Shown in pieces: positions 45,481-55,140 of a stretch of 64,000 bases of DNA. The notes beneath the pieces are model-generated. The model did not search any database. It saw only the letters and a program-made list of their open reading frames with translations, and was not told where the DNA came from. The stretch is taken from positions 159,439,276 to 159,503,275 of the forward strand of contig OX104127.1 in NCBI GenBank assembly GCA_944470555.2, read 5' to 3'. This stretch comes from Heterobilharzia americana. Taxonomy: Eukaryota; Platyhelminthes; Trematoda; Strigeidida; Schistosomatidae. The stretch's first letter is position 1. Each line of letters starts with the position of its first letter. A program made the position numbers and the translations under genes.

Positions 45481-46226
45481 TAATTTTGTAAGTATAATGA
45501 TATTCACACTTACGGCATAAACGGCATGTATTCGTGATTTCAGGATACCTTTCTTAGTTGGATGAATGCTGAGAGAATGTGAGCTATAAGCAGTGTAGTG
45601 AACCCATTAGGCTAACAGGAGTCAGTCTTACTTTCGAAACTGATGCTGACTGGACTAACACTGTTAATCTTGGTCAATTTTTATGTCAGAATACTTGTGA
45701 TTTTTCTACTTGAACGAAATCAGATACGTTTTTAATGGTAGTTTTCGCTGAACTTTGTTGACAAGCACTTCATCCTTACCGTTATCAGCCTCTTAACGCA
45801 GTTGAATTGAAAATCATTTTTAGGTGTTTACAGAAATTGTTAAAAGCTCTTGAATAGGACCTTCAGACTTCATGAAACTCCATTGGTTTACAGTTTTCAA
45901 CTTTTTTTCAATTCGTAATGTAGCACAATCATCAGAGTTTATTCATCTTCATTGCTAACCACATTTAAAAGTCTGTCTACAGCAAAACAGCTGGGTGCTG
46001 CTAAATATTACCATCCATGATATCATGTACGACACATCTAGTTATCCTGCTTACAGTGAATTGCGTAGACTGATTATACTTGGGTGTCATGTTTTAAAAC
46101 CTCAACTTTCACATTTTGCCATTGCTAATTTGTATTCTAAACATGTTTTAGTTGATATAATAAGTTGTTTGATAAGATTTTTTCTAATGATCAGCATTTT
46201 TTTTCTCTATTTTTTTGGTTTGCTAG

Positions 46227-46557
46227 GAAATTGAAGCTGCACATTTGGAGCAGATGAGAGAATTTTTGCATCGATATGCATCAGTTTGGTCTGTTACAGG
46301 TGATGCTTTAGGGAAATTACACAGTCAGTTTGGACAAGATTTGGCTGAGTTGACCACTGACAGATTGTTAAATATTCTTGTTAGTGAAAGAGGTACAGGA
46401 ACTCTGGAACCACAAGGTGTACAGTTTGAAGATGCAGAGGTAGCTGCTGCGTTTTCGTCAAATGGAACTGAACGAACCAATGGGACAACAGGAAGTGGTG
46501 TTCGTGTTTTAGAGGCTTTCTTTGGTCGCGAAACCAGAGCTGCTTCTGCTCTTGCAA
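46227..46557 (+). CDS. FCHO: FCHO exon 3 (end of F-BAR and start of linker)
   Basis: 331 bases, phase 0 in and phase 1 out, acceptor AG at 46225-46226 after a T-rich tract, donor GTAATT at 46558. Encodes EIEAAHLEQMREFLHRYASV, LGKLHSQFGQDL and ILVSERGTGTLEPQGVQFED, matching EETHL.H....L, IGQVHEEF and FAESKGTG..KPG...FE of FCHO1/2. The F-BAR domain ends about two thirds of the way through. Residues after that (SSNGTERTNGTTGSG) are fluke-specific linker. Confidence 0.92.
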
Positions 46558-46689
46558 GTAATTTACACCGTAGAATATAGCATATTAATAATCGTTTTTC
46601 ATAAGGCTTAAAATTCTAATTGTCAGTATCATAGTTTCTATTTAAAAACTCACTAGATTATTTGGTGATCCATTAATTACCTTACGTAA

Positions 46690-47490
46690 AATTTGGATTT
46701 CACGGATGATGTACTTCCAATATCGCACAAGCTCGAAGATCTACAGACAAAAACCAACAGGTTGGTAGAAGAGGCAGCGAAGACGGGATTTCAAGTGAAC
46801 ATAGAGAAGATAGAGGTGATGAAGATATCCAACCAACAACAACAAGCATCAGTCATCATGAACGGGAGAAATCCGAAGGAAGTTATCTCTTCTACCTACC
46901 TAGGCAGCATCTCAGCTACAGGTGACATAAATGAGGACGTCAAAGCCAAGTTTAGAAAAGCAAAACAGGCCTTCATTAATCTGAAATAATCTGTGGAGAT
47001 CTACTGCACTCAGCATGTGGAACAAGATCCTGATTTCCAACACTAATATCAAGTTGGTACTTCTATATGGTTGAGAGACTTGGCGCGTTACGAAAAGGAT
47101 CTCCAACAAACTGGAGAGATACATGAACAGTTGCCGCCTACGCTCATTCAGTGAATACTGAAGATCAGATGGCCGGAAAGAATAAGCGATAAAAAACACT
47201 GGTTGGTAACGCACCAAGAACCTACTGCTTAACAAATATTCAGAAGAAAGTGGAGATGGATTGGGGATACACTGAGAAAACCGTTAGGGGACTTCACGCA
47301 ACAGGCCAGGCTGTCGGTTTCAAATCAAAGGGAAAACGACGAGTTAGGCGTCCAGGGTGACTTGAGGAAGATGGTATGTGGAAGAAATGAAAGCTTCTGG
47401 GCAGTCGTGTAGCCAGGTTAAAAAGACTGGAGAGAAAGGAGTGAAGTGGCAACGTGCTACTGAAGCCCTATGTTCCACTAGGAGCCTTCA
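46690..47490 (+). mobile_element. RTE-A retrotransposon, 3' part, in FCHO intron 3
   Basis: Plus strand: MDFTDDVLPISHKLEDLQTK (46693 on; family A-D-D motif as T-D-D), GFQVNIEKIEVMKI, NGRNPKEVISSTYLGS, then the C-terminal tail to about 47485 (GAAGCCCTATGTTCCACTAG). Confidence 0.8.
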
Positions 47491-47492
47491 TG

Positions 47493-47875
47493 CTCCACTA
47501 ACTGAGCTACGATGTTCAACTGCTCACCAGATTTTATACTTCACTTCAATCACAAGGTTGGGATTTACCCAACTACCATGTAAATTCATGATGCGTTACT
47601 ACTACTTGATGGTATTCACACTGGGTTGCCTAGTCAGGATTTCTCATCCCAATCGAAATGTAACTGACTTAGAGAGTAGGGAAAGCATCATATTGATTAT
47701 CATTTGACTTCCTTAGATAGCCGTTGTTTGGCAGAGATTTATTATTTATACTCGTAGTTCAGTTGGTAGAGCATTAGGGTGGGAAATCTTGTAATCGATG
47801 GTTTGAATCCAGCTACGATGTAAATTTTCATTTCACCTTCAATCATCACGCAGTATAAATTTATTTTTAACTCAA
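47493..47875. repeat. tRNA-ended foldback SINE, slightly truncated on the left
   Basis: Left end 47493-47520 keeps only part of the inverted tRNA-like unit. The right end 47751-47820 is a full tRNA-like unit (TAGTTCAGTTGGTAGAGC, then GGTTTGAATCC), followed by the outer AAATTTTCATTTCACCTTC. The middle carries ACTTCAATCACAAGG and TCTCATCCCAATCGAAAT, shared with copies at 50.3, 52.3 and 63.1 kb. Confidence 0.7.
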
Positions 47876-48084
47876 CTGTCCAGTTAACTTCTATCAGACC
47901 CGTTTAAATAGTATTTCATATAAAGCTTAGAATCATATAGGGATGATTGTCATGCTGTTTTGTTAATTAAACATTAAGGATTAGTTCCCAATATTTCTCG
48001 AGCAGATGAATAATAAACTGAAATCAATAGATAAAATCCCCACAAACTTTCAAATTGAATAATTCTGTTACTCATTGTTGACTC

Positions 48085-48405
48085 GATTTGAGAGGTGATT
48101 CCCGAAGTTTTAATGAGAAGTCGTGACCGTTGGGGGGGGGGGGGTCAAATCAAGTTAGATATAAGGACAGATACTCAACGATGACATTAGATGAAGTGAC
48201 AAAAGTAGGAAATATAGACGATTAAGTTTCGACCCAGTTACTCAATGGTAACTTGGTGGCCGTAGAACCTGAGGGACCTGGGTTCTATCCCTGAAGGGCG
48301 GGGTTATTGATGCGCACTGGGGAGAAGTTTCATTCTAGAACGAAACAACTGTTCATTGCTCCCAGGTTCCCATTGTTTCTCCAGTTAGTGTCAGTCCATG
48401 ATGAA
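48085..48405 (+). mobile_element. SINE2, near full length, with degenerate hammerhead
   Basis: Leader GAGAGGTGATTCCCGAAG, a 12-G run at 48135, A-box-like TACTCAATGGTAACTTGG, B-box-like CCTGGGTTCTATCCC, then a hammerhead-like segment with the core changed to CTGGGGA and extra bases before stem II. Inactive by inspection. Confidence 0.7.
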
Positions 48406-48819
48406 TAAGCAACCTGAAATAATGTATATGAATGTGTTAGAATTTGACCTTCTAGAATGAAGGTTTTAGCTTTCTTCATGTTGTATGCCATTTTCTTTGT
48501 CTGTTTAATATCGCCCCATTGGACAGTTTTACATCTTTCTATCACGACTTCTGTGTTACTTGTTTATGGGCATTCTTAGCTCAACGGTATAGAGATTGTA
48601 TATATTCATTAGATCCTACTCGAAAACTCACTGTTAATTGATAGTAAGTAGTTGTGTGGTACTAATACCCTCCACAATAAATGTATATGTCTCTGGGGTT
48701 AGAACATGATCAGACATTATGGGGGAGAGAAGCTGGTATTTAGCAAATAGTCATTGTATTTCTTCTGATTTATCATTATAGCGTGATATGATTGTTTCAA
48801 TTTTTTTAATCTTTTGTAG

Positions 48820-49219
48820 TTGTAGGTTCTGGCAGCAAAGACAATGGGGGATCAGGTCTCAATAGTCTAATGGATGTCAGAGCAGATGTGGTTTCTATGG
48901 CTAGCATTTCTGTTGGTGTTGCGCCTTCAGTAACAAATATATCTATCTCTGGTAATGGGACTGCAAAACGTAGGGAAGGATTTTTTCGTCGACGTCGTAA
49001 TTCTTTATCTCAAGATTCTGCTGCCCCCAATACTACTGATAACAACCCAACGGGTTCATCTACTTCAGTTGGTGCTACTACGGGAATCATTCCCAGCATT
49101 CATACTAGTGGTAATAGTTTGAGTGCCTTTACTGTTGTTGCAAAGCGTGGGATTCGTCGGTTCGGTACTCCTTACTCAAACGGCAAAGATAAACAAACGA
49201 AACAAATAAACAAATCAGG
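48820..49219 (+). CDS. FCHO: FCHO exon 4 (basic, serine-rich linker)
   Basis: Enters in phase 1 matching exon 3. Two AGs six bases apart (48818-48819 and 48824-48825) are both in phase, giving either IVGSG or SSG at the junction. Encodes GSKDNGGSGLNSLMDVRADV, TAKRREGFFRRRRNSLSQ (a basic cluster) and FTVVAKRGIRRFGTPYSNG. Position corresponds to the region after the F-BAR domain, where FCHO2 has a short basic stretch; sequence is poorly conserved. The best donor (GTAGAT at 49220) leaves phase 2, which does not fit exon 5, so an exon between them is probably unseen or another donor is used. Confidence 0.75.
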
Positions 49220-49563
49220 TAGATTTATTTCTGAAACATTCTTCATCTATTTCATTGGTATTCAAGAAAGGCTTCACACTCTAATACTCTATATTCATAA
49301 AGTGATAGTATCCTTGAAAGACACTTTTTGTGTGAATATTTATTCCTATTGGTAGTCAGTTTTCGGTAGGGGGTGTACCTATTACTTCTTATTCATATCT
49401 CAATGGCTCTAAACAAAACAATTTATAAGTTAATCTTTATACGAGAATTCAAGTAAGAGCTATTTTCGTTTTCTAACTAATTCATCCACCTTTTGGTTAA
49501 AGCTGCTGTTTTCAGAGAGTAATCAACTTTTGTTGCGAGATAGAAACAGTTAGACACAGACAG

Positions 49564-49585
49564 GTAGATAGATAGATAGATAGAC
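49564..49585. repeat. Short GATA-type microsatellite
   Basis: About five TAGA units next to the repeat F copy at 49606. Confidence 0.8.
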
Positions 49586-49605
49586 AAGTGGATAGATAAA
49601 CAGAC

Positions 49606-49682
49606 AGACGAAATCAACATAGAACCTTGTACACAGGTGCATCGGTTCAAATTGTCCCACTTCACAGTAGTGTACAAAGAAA
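49606..49682 (-). repeat. Repeat F copy
   Basis: Inverted copy of the 59718 unit (AAATCAACATAGAACCTTG, then CACTTCACAGTAGTGTACAA), again beside a microsatellite. Confidence 0.6.
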
Positions 49683-49739
49683 CAAGTATTGAAATTAAAA
49701 TATATCCGAAGTTTTTTTTTTCGTACACATTATCTCAAT

Positions 49740-50229
49740 AGTGGATGCAATCCAATTCACTTATATGTTAGAAAATGAAGAAGGTGGATCACCACCTATG
49801 TTGGATTGCAAAGGCAAAAGGAGAGAAGATGAGAGGCAGCCTAGATACAAGTCTTTATAGGAAACCAACATCTCACCCCATCAAAAAGACTACTTCTTAA
49901 TAACTACCCTGCGAAATTTATCAAAAGGTTTATAAGGACTGAATAAGAGAAGTGGACTGGTAATGTTAGAGAGAATTCAAATCCTCTATAGTATTGTCGT
50001 ATAAAGAAACCACATCGGAAATTTTACGTAGAATTCTTAACAATGCTGGTTGGGATTAGGGTAGCATTGAAACCTACAAGTTCGCTTAGAAAGAAAATAT
50101 CCAGTAGGACCAATTAAGCAAAATAACCTAATCTATGAAGTACCATGTGATGATTGTGAGGTTAAGTATATAGGTCAAAGCAGCCGATCAGTGTCAATCA
50201 GAAAAGCAGAGTGTAAATATTTAGCGAAA
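49740..50229 (+). mobile_element. Penelope-like element, left piece, with GIY-YIG remnant
   Basis: Reads AIQFTYMLENEEGG, MLDCKGKRRED, after frameshifts NQNNLIYEVPCDDCEVKYIG and QSSRSVSIRKAE. The last two carry the cysteine pair and Y-I-G-Q-S motif of the Penelope endonuclease, the best-preserved version in the window. Interrupted by a foldback SINE at 50230. Confidence 0.75.
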
Positions 50230-50526
50230 CATTAATATTGCGTGATGGTTGAAGATGAGGTGAAAATCTGGACCGTGGCCAGATTCGAACCACTGACCAC
50301 TGGGTTATCGGCCCGATGCTCTACTAACTGAGCTACGAGGTTCGACTACTCACCAGATTTTTATTCCACTTCAATCACAAGGTGGGGTTTGCCCAACTAC
50401 CATGTGAATTCGTGACATGTTTACTGCCGCTTGATAGTATTCACACTGGCTGTCGAGTGAGGACTTCTCATCCGAATCGAAGTTTAACTGAATAAGACAG
50501 GAGAGGGGAGCATCATATTGATGAAG
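50230..50526 (-). repeat. tRNA-ended foldback SINE, one end plus body
   Basis: Minus-strand tRNA-like unit at about 50265-50345 (TAGCTCAGTTAGTAGAGCAT, GGTTCGAATCTGG), then the shared body to GGGGAGCATCATATTGATG. The second tRNA-like end is absent. It sits inside a Penelope-like element. Confidence 0.7.
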
Positions 50527-50770
50527 ATCAGTAATTTCGAGGAAAAACTTGACTATCGCCCTGCATCTTACTGACCCATAATCACACTATAGAACTTGTG
50601 GAATAGGGTTTCAGTTGTAAAACCTAATATAGCTAGGTGTAGAGACAGACTAGTCACAGAATCTTTGTTCATTGAATCGACACCTGACACACACGTAACA
50701 GGAATGACTCGTCATACATATTGCAGATATCTGGAGAATTTTATTACCATCAAAATAAACGAATGATGTC
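50527..50770 (+). mobile_element. Penelope-like element, right piece
   Basis: Resumes with words matching 13490-13590 (GAATCTTTGTT, then CATTGAATCGACACCTGAC and GATATCTGGAGAATTTTA). Decayed. Confidence 0.55.
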
Positions 50771-50854
50771 AGTCCGTGGTGAATACTACCTCTATACTAA
50801 AAATCACCATTCATCTCAAATATACGTTACTGTATAGTGCTTATTAGTGACAGG

Positions 50855-51185
50855 CTTCTAGATGGATATCAGGAAGTTCTAATGAGAAGCCATAACCTGT
50901 GGGTTCAACCAGTCGAAGGGAAGCGGATGCCAACTGAAGATCTTGGGTGATAATTGCGTTATATCGTGAATTGACAGAAGTTGAAAACTGTGAATCACTG
51001 AAAACCGACTCATTAGCTTAACGTTCTCCGTGAGACTTGAAGGTCCTTAGTTCAATGCCTAGCCGGGTCGTTGGCGTGTACTGCTAAGGAGTCCCATACT
51101 AGGACGAAACAGCTGTCCAGTTCTTCCAGGTTTCCAGTGGTTCCCCAACTGATGTCATTCATTGCGTGATAAATACTACCTCTGA
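50855..51185 (+). mobile_element. SINE2, near full length
   Basis: Leader near 50865, A-box-like TTAGCTTAACG, B-box-like TTAGTTCAATGCC, then the hammerhead and trailing TGATGTCATTCATTGCGTGA. In FCHO intron 4, sense. Confidence 0.7.
51080..51121 (+). ncRNA. SINE2 hammerhead with one core substitution
   Basis: Stem I ACTG with CAGT, core CTAAGGA (51084-51090, the invariant G5 is A), stem II GTCCCATACTAGGAC (51091-51105), GAAA (51106-51109), stem III ACAGCTGT and GTC (51115-51117). Everything else fits, so probably a recently inactivated ribozyme. Confidence 0.65.
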
Positions 51186-51399
51186 ATGAAGAACTGTTAA
51201 ACTATATGATAGTGAAGTCAATTTGGAAGTCGTACGATTGCTTATTGAGATATAAATATGAGCGATAAATTCTGCTCGAAACATCACTGTGTCCCGTATC
51301 AAATAAAGAATCTGATATAGAGTTGTTGCTTTTAGTTTGTAAAGCTAAAAAGTGTTAAGTATTAGTTGTATTTTTACTTAGTTACTGGTAATGTCCTAA

Positions 51400-51545
51400 G
51401 TGTTATTAAGTGGATCCCATGCTCCGGGGGCCTATTGGTTAATACTTTGACATTTAAAGCGATCAGTACTAGTTTTGGATGTCTATAGGAACAACATCAC
51501 TCATTAGGATGCAAGTATATCCAGCTGACGAGTTCGCTTCCAACT
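51400..51545 (+). mobile_element. Smα-like SINE fragment, hammerhead truncated
   Basis: A Smα-like unit ending in CCAGCTGACGAGT at about 51527-51539. The sequence then departs, so stem II, GAAA and the cleavage site are missing. Confidence 0.65.
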
Positions 51546-51744
51546 TCAGTTGTTATTCTTTATACTGAACTCTTTAAAATCTTTCTAATTCTTTCGGTAA
51601 AAACATGAGCCTGTCAATAAGGTTTCTGAAGGTTTTCTATTGTCAAGATATTGAAACTTGTCGGGTCATAATGCATATAGTAAATGAACCAATGGCTATC
51701 TTAAGTTGGAACTTTACTGTACGTTAGTTTTTTCCGCGTTTAAA

Positions 51745-52040
51745 ACACTTGTAGTGTAGTGGGTGTTGCTGATAACAATGGATATAAGTAGTATATGTTG
51801 AGACGGTGGCAGGAATCAGCAATGGGTAAGGATTCTGCCAAGAGCAACGCAAGAGATAACGCAGGTGTATTACAGTGGATGCTGCTGATAAGAATGTATG
51901 AAGAGCAGATCAAGAGCAAATCAAGAGAGGAACAGAAGAGGGAACGAAGACATTTGCAAATAACTGGGCTAGTGCAAGGTGTACCATATGTAACGACTAC
52001 GGTTCCAATTGTATACAATAAACATTCTCACCGTCGTGTT
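51745..52040. repeat. Dispersed repeat H, copy 2
   Basis: The left ~110 bp align with 28590-28710. It continues through AAGAGCAGATCAAGAGCA to AATAAACATTCTCACCG. An 88-codon plus frame here has no motif. Family unknown, possibly a retroelement end. Confidence 0.5.
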
Positions 52041-52190
52041 TGTCTTCTGTCTCTTCAGTAGGGCTATTTTATTATGCAATCAATATGGCAGTCATATTTT
52101 CTGCACGTGAATTATATCCAGCTAGGTGGGCTTGAAAACTTTAGGAGGGAATGTGTGTATTGATAGAAAGTTTGACAATTTTCTGTTTAT

Positions 52191-52768
52191 TATTTGACTA
52201 TCTGAGATAGTTTGGTTGGCTAGTATTTATACTGAGTGATAATTGAAGATGAGGTGAAAATCTAGACTGCGGTCAGATTCGAACCAGCGACCACCGGGTT
52301 ACCGGCACGATGCTCTACTAACTGAGCTACGTGGTCCGACTGCTGACCAGAATCTTATTTCAATCACAAGGTGGGGTTTGCCCAACTAGCATGTAAATTC
52401 GTGACGCGTTACTACCACTTGATCGTATCCATATTGGCTACCAAACTACGGCTATCTCGGATAGTCAAAATGATAATCAATGTGATGCCTCCCCTCCTTT
52501 CTAATTCAGTTAGACTTCGATTGGGATGAGAAGTCCTCACTAGGCAGCCAGTGTGAATACTATCAAGCGTCAGTAAACATGTCACGAATTCACATGGTAG
52601 TTGGGCAAACCCCACCTTGTGATTGAAGTGAAATAAAAATCTGGTGAGCAGTCGAACCTCGTAGCTCATTTAGTAGAGCATCGGGCCGGTAACCCAGTGG
52701 TCAGTGGTTCGAATCCGGCCATGGTCCAAATTTTCATTTCACCTTCAATCACCACCCAGTATAACTTC
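52191..52768. repeat. Palindromic foldback SINE with tRNA-like ends
   Basis: Two ~270-bp arms in inverted orientation around a short centre near 52470-52490. Each arm ends in a tRNA-like unit: minus strand at 52262-52342 and plus strand at 52660-52735 (TAGCTCATTTAGTAGAGC, GGTTCGAATCCGG). The ends carry the outer AAATTTTCATTTCACCTTC. A 9-bp direct repeat TCTGTTTAT (52182-52190 and 52769-52777) flanks the element, indicating insertion as one unit. Confidence 0.8.
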
Positions 52769-52779
52769 TCTGTTTATAG

Positions 52780-52808
52780 GAACAATGTCTGGCAGTTACT
52801 TTTACATT
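52780..52808 (+). CDS. Candidate 29-nt FCHO microexon (speculative)
   Basis: Bounded by TTTATAG at 52779 and GTAAAT at 52809. Its length (29) is exactly what is needed to join exon 4 (phase 2) to exon 5 (phase 1), giving about nine residues (NNVWQLLLH). Phase agreement alone would occur by chance often, and its acceptor overlaps the foldback element's target-site duplication. No homology support. Confidence 0.2.
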
Positions 52809-53005
52809 GTAAATCAAATGACTTTAATACTTAACGGCACCCCAAACATGTTATATTCCTTAACCTACGGACGTTATTCGACTCTCAACTGAAAAGTGTG
52901 GACTGGGTTATCATATTATATTCTTCAATCTGAATGTTGTTAATTCACTACTGTTGTTGATTTCTTTTTATTATTATTATTATCCCACTATGATGGATTC
53001 AATAG

Positions 53006-53205
53006 ATCCGATAACATCAAAAAATGATGACTGGCGAACTGTTACTCCTGTAGAATTGCCAAAAGATGAAGATGGTTATAGTATCAGACCATCAGATCCA
53101 TGGGGTGAAAACGCTAACGAGTTAAATCATTCTGAAGCTGATAATGATTCTGTTTCTGAAGAAGAATCAGAAAATGAGGCAAATAAAACATTTCATGGTT
53201 TAAAA
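53006..53205 (+). CDS. FCHO: FCHO exon 5 (conserved acidic motif)
   Basis: Acceptor AG at 53004-53005, donor GTGAGT at 53206, phase 0 out. Encodes SKNDDWRTVTPVELPKDEDG then YSIRPSDPWGENANELNH and DSVSEEESENEANKTFHGLK. This matches the VDEEGYSI-P motif followed by the acidic serine-rich stretch of FCHO2. It needs a phase-1 donor upstream, unlike the best exon-4 donor. The Asp/Glu/Ser-rich part may be phosphorylated (inference). Confidence 0.88.
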
Positions 53206-53314
53206 GTGAGTATCTGTATATAAATATGTTATCAATCTTTATATTGTTAAGTATAAAGAAGCACTTACCTACTCTAGTTAATATATACATTATTCTTCTT
53301 CTAAACAAACTGTA

Positions 53315-53425
53315 TACTCACAGTGTAGTACTTACAGCTTCATGGGTTCGAATCCCGCTCCATCTGTTAAGGTTTGGGCAGCCAGGTAGTATCATTAACC
53401 TACCACACAGATGGTACACAAGGCT
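53315..53425 (+). repeat. tRNA-like repeat family E, partial
   Basis: B-box-like GGGTTCGAATCCCGCTC at 53343, followed by GGGCAGCCAGGTAGTATCAT, shared with 56330-56350. The A box side is lost. Confidence 0.6.
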
Positions 53426-53907
53426 ACTAAATGCATTTTCATTTATTCGTTCATTTGAAGCTTCAGTTTGTTATGTTAGATGCCAAACTTTCAAAGATGT
53501 TTATTATTCTTTGAAAATTCATCCTATTCAATGAAATATTATCACTAACCTTCAGACATTATGTATTGCTTACAACCTTATTAAACTAGAATGTTGGGTA
53601 CTTTTTCATCAGAAATTTACGCAGATTAAATAATGGTTGGAATACAAGGTATTCTGGTAAGTTGTTAGTATTCTTTCTCCAACCGTTTAATAGATTGAGA
53701 ATGTTAAGTACTTATACAATCGAAAAAAAGGTTCCTAAGCTTCTTACAGAACGCGCAACAGTTCGAAAATACTCCAATGAATTTTTAAATGTAATAAGTA
53801 CAAATAGGAGGAAGCACCCATCCTAGAATCTACTGCTAACCACTATCCATGAATAATATAAAATATCGAAGTATCGGCGCAGGGTCTCATAATCCAATAG
53901 AGACCGG

Positions 53908-54655
53908 CTATTATTATTTTTCCCTTGGGTTCCTAATGGAACATAGGGCTTCAGTAGCATGTCTCCAGTGCACTCTGTTCTCTGCAAACTTTTAAACCTG
54001 GTTCCACGACAACCCACAAGCTCTCATTTCTTCCTCGCACTATCTTCTCCATATCACCCTCGGACGCCCAACTCGTCGTTTCCCATCTGGGTTCCACTCG
54101 AACCATTGGTCTGGCGTGTGATGTCCCCAGTCGGCCTTCTCAGTGTATGCCCGACCCATCTCCACTTCCTTCTACATATTTGTTAAGTGATAGATTCTTG
54201 CTTCGTTGGTTCGTTCCCAGCCACAGTTTCTTGTCGCTTATTATTCTGGCCTACTGATCTTCAGTCACAAGCCAGCGTAGGCAATTGTTAATGAATGTCT
54301 GTAGTTTGTTGGAAATCAGGATGTTGTTTACACTTTATGCTGAGTGCAGAAGATCTCTATACCGGTTTCAAGTTAATGAACTCCTGTCTTGCTGTCTTTC
54401 CGATCCTGGCTGCTTTGATGTCCTCATGTGTGCCTGTGTTGCCTGTAGTTAAAACGGTGCTGCCTAGATATGTAGAAGAGACAACTTCCTTTAAGTTTCT
54501 CCGTTGATGGTGATTGGAGCTTGTTGTTGTTGTTGGTTGGGTATCTTCATCACCTCTGTCTTCTCTATGTTCACTTGAAGTCCCGTCTTTGCTGCCCTGC
54601 CTCTTCTGTCAACTTGTTAGATCTCGCCTGTAGATCTTCAAGTAAACTGTTACAT
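53908..54655 (-). mobile_element. RTE-A retrotransposon, 3' part, antisense in FCHO intron 5
   Basis: The tail of TTA units starts at about 53908. The C-terminal tail region and connection region follow to the KIYR.-like segment near 54630. Matches 1556-2340 closely. Frameshifted. Confidence 0.75.
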
Positions 54656-54904
54656 ATTGAATATTTAGGTATTATAGAGGCATCTGCATTGGAGCCCATC
54701 CGCCAACAGAGATGGAACAATACCACTCAATGGGAAACCAACAGTATCAATAAATTATTTCTATTTACTTCGCTTGAGTACAAAAACGAGATTATTTGTT
54801 CTCTTGCTTGTTTTGATGCATATATATAATGATCATTTGACTACATAATTCACTAACACTAATTTGTATCAAAGATCCATTCCAAACGATAAAAATATCT
54901 TAGG

Positions 54905-55140
54905 TTGGAATTCATCATGTACTGACATCAGTTAAGAAAACATTGAAAACCTAGGAGCACTGGACAACCAGCTGTTTCGTCCTAGAATGTGACTGCTAAG
55001 CAATGCGCATCTATGATCTCGGATCAATATGGATCGAATCCAGGTTCTGTGTCCACTACGTCACCATTGAGCCATTGAGTCGGAGTCCAATTGACCACAT
55101 TTCACACTTCTGTTACTTCACGATATAGCACGACTAGCTT
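54905..55140 (-). mobile_element. SINE2, minus strand
   Basis: The minus strand keeps A-box-like TGGCTCAATGGTGACG, a B-box-like GGATTCGATCC and a hammerhead remnant at about 54955-55010 with the core changed to CTTAGCA, hence inactive. It meets the SINE2 starting at 55135 head to head. Confidence 0.7.

Noticed and set aside
52660..52735. tRNA gene on the plus strand (and similar at 47751, 50265, 52262, 63315)
   Set aside because: D-arm and T-loop words look right, but acceptor, anticodon and T stems pair poorly and the unit is the end of a dispersed repeat; called tRNA-derived instead.
52412..52892. Protein-coding frames over the foldback SINE
   Set aside because: They arise from the palindrome and tRNA-like ends, with the same residues in every SINE copy; no gene.
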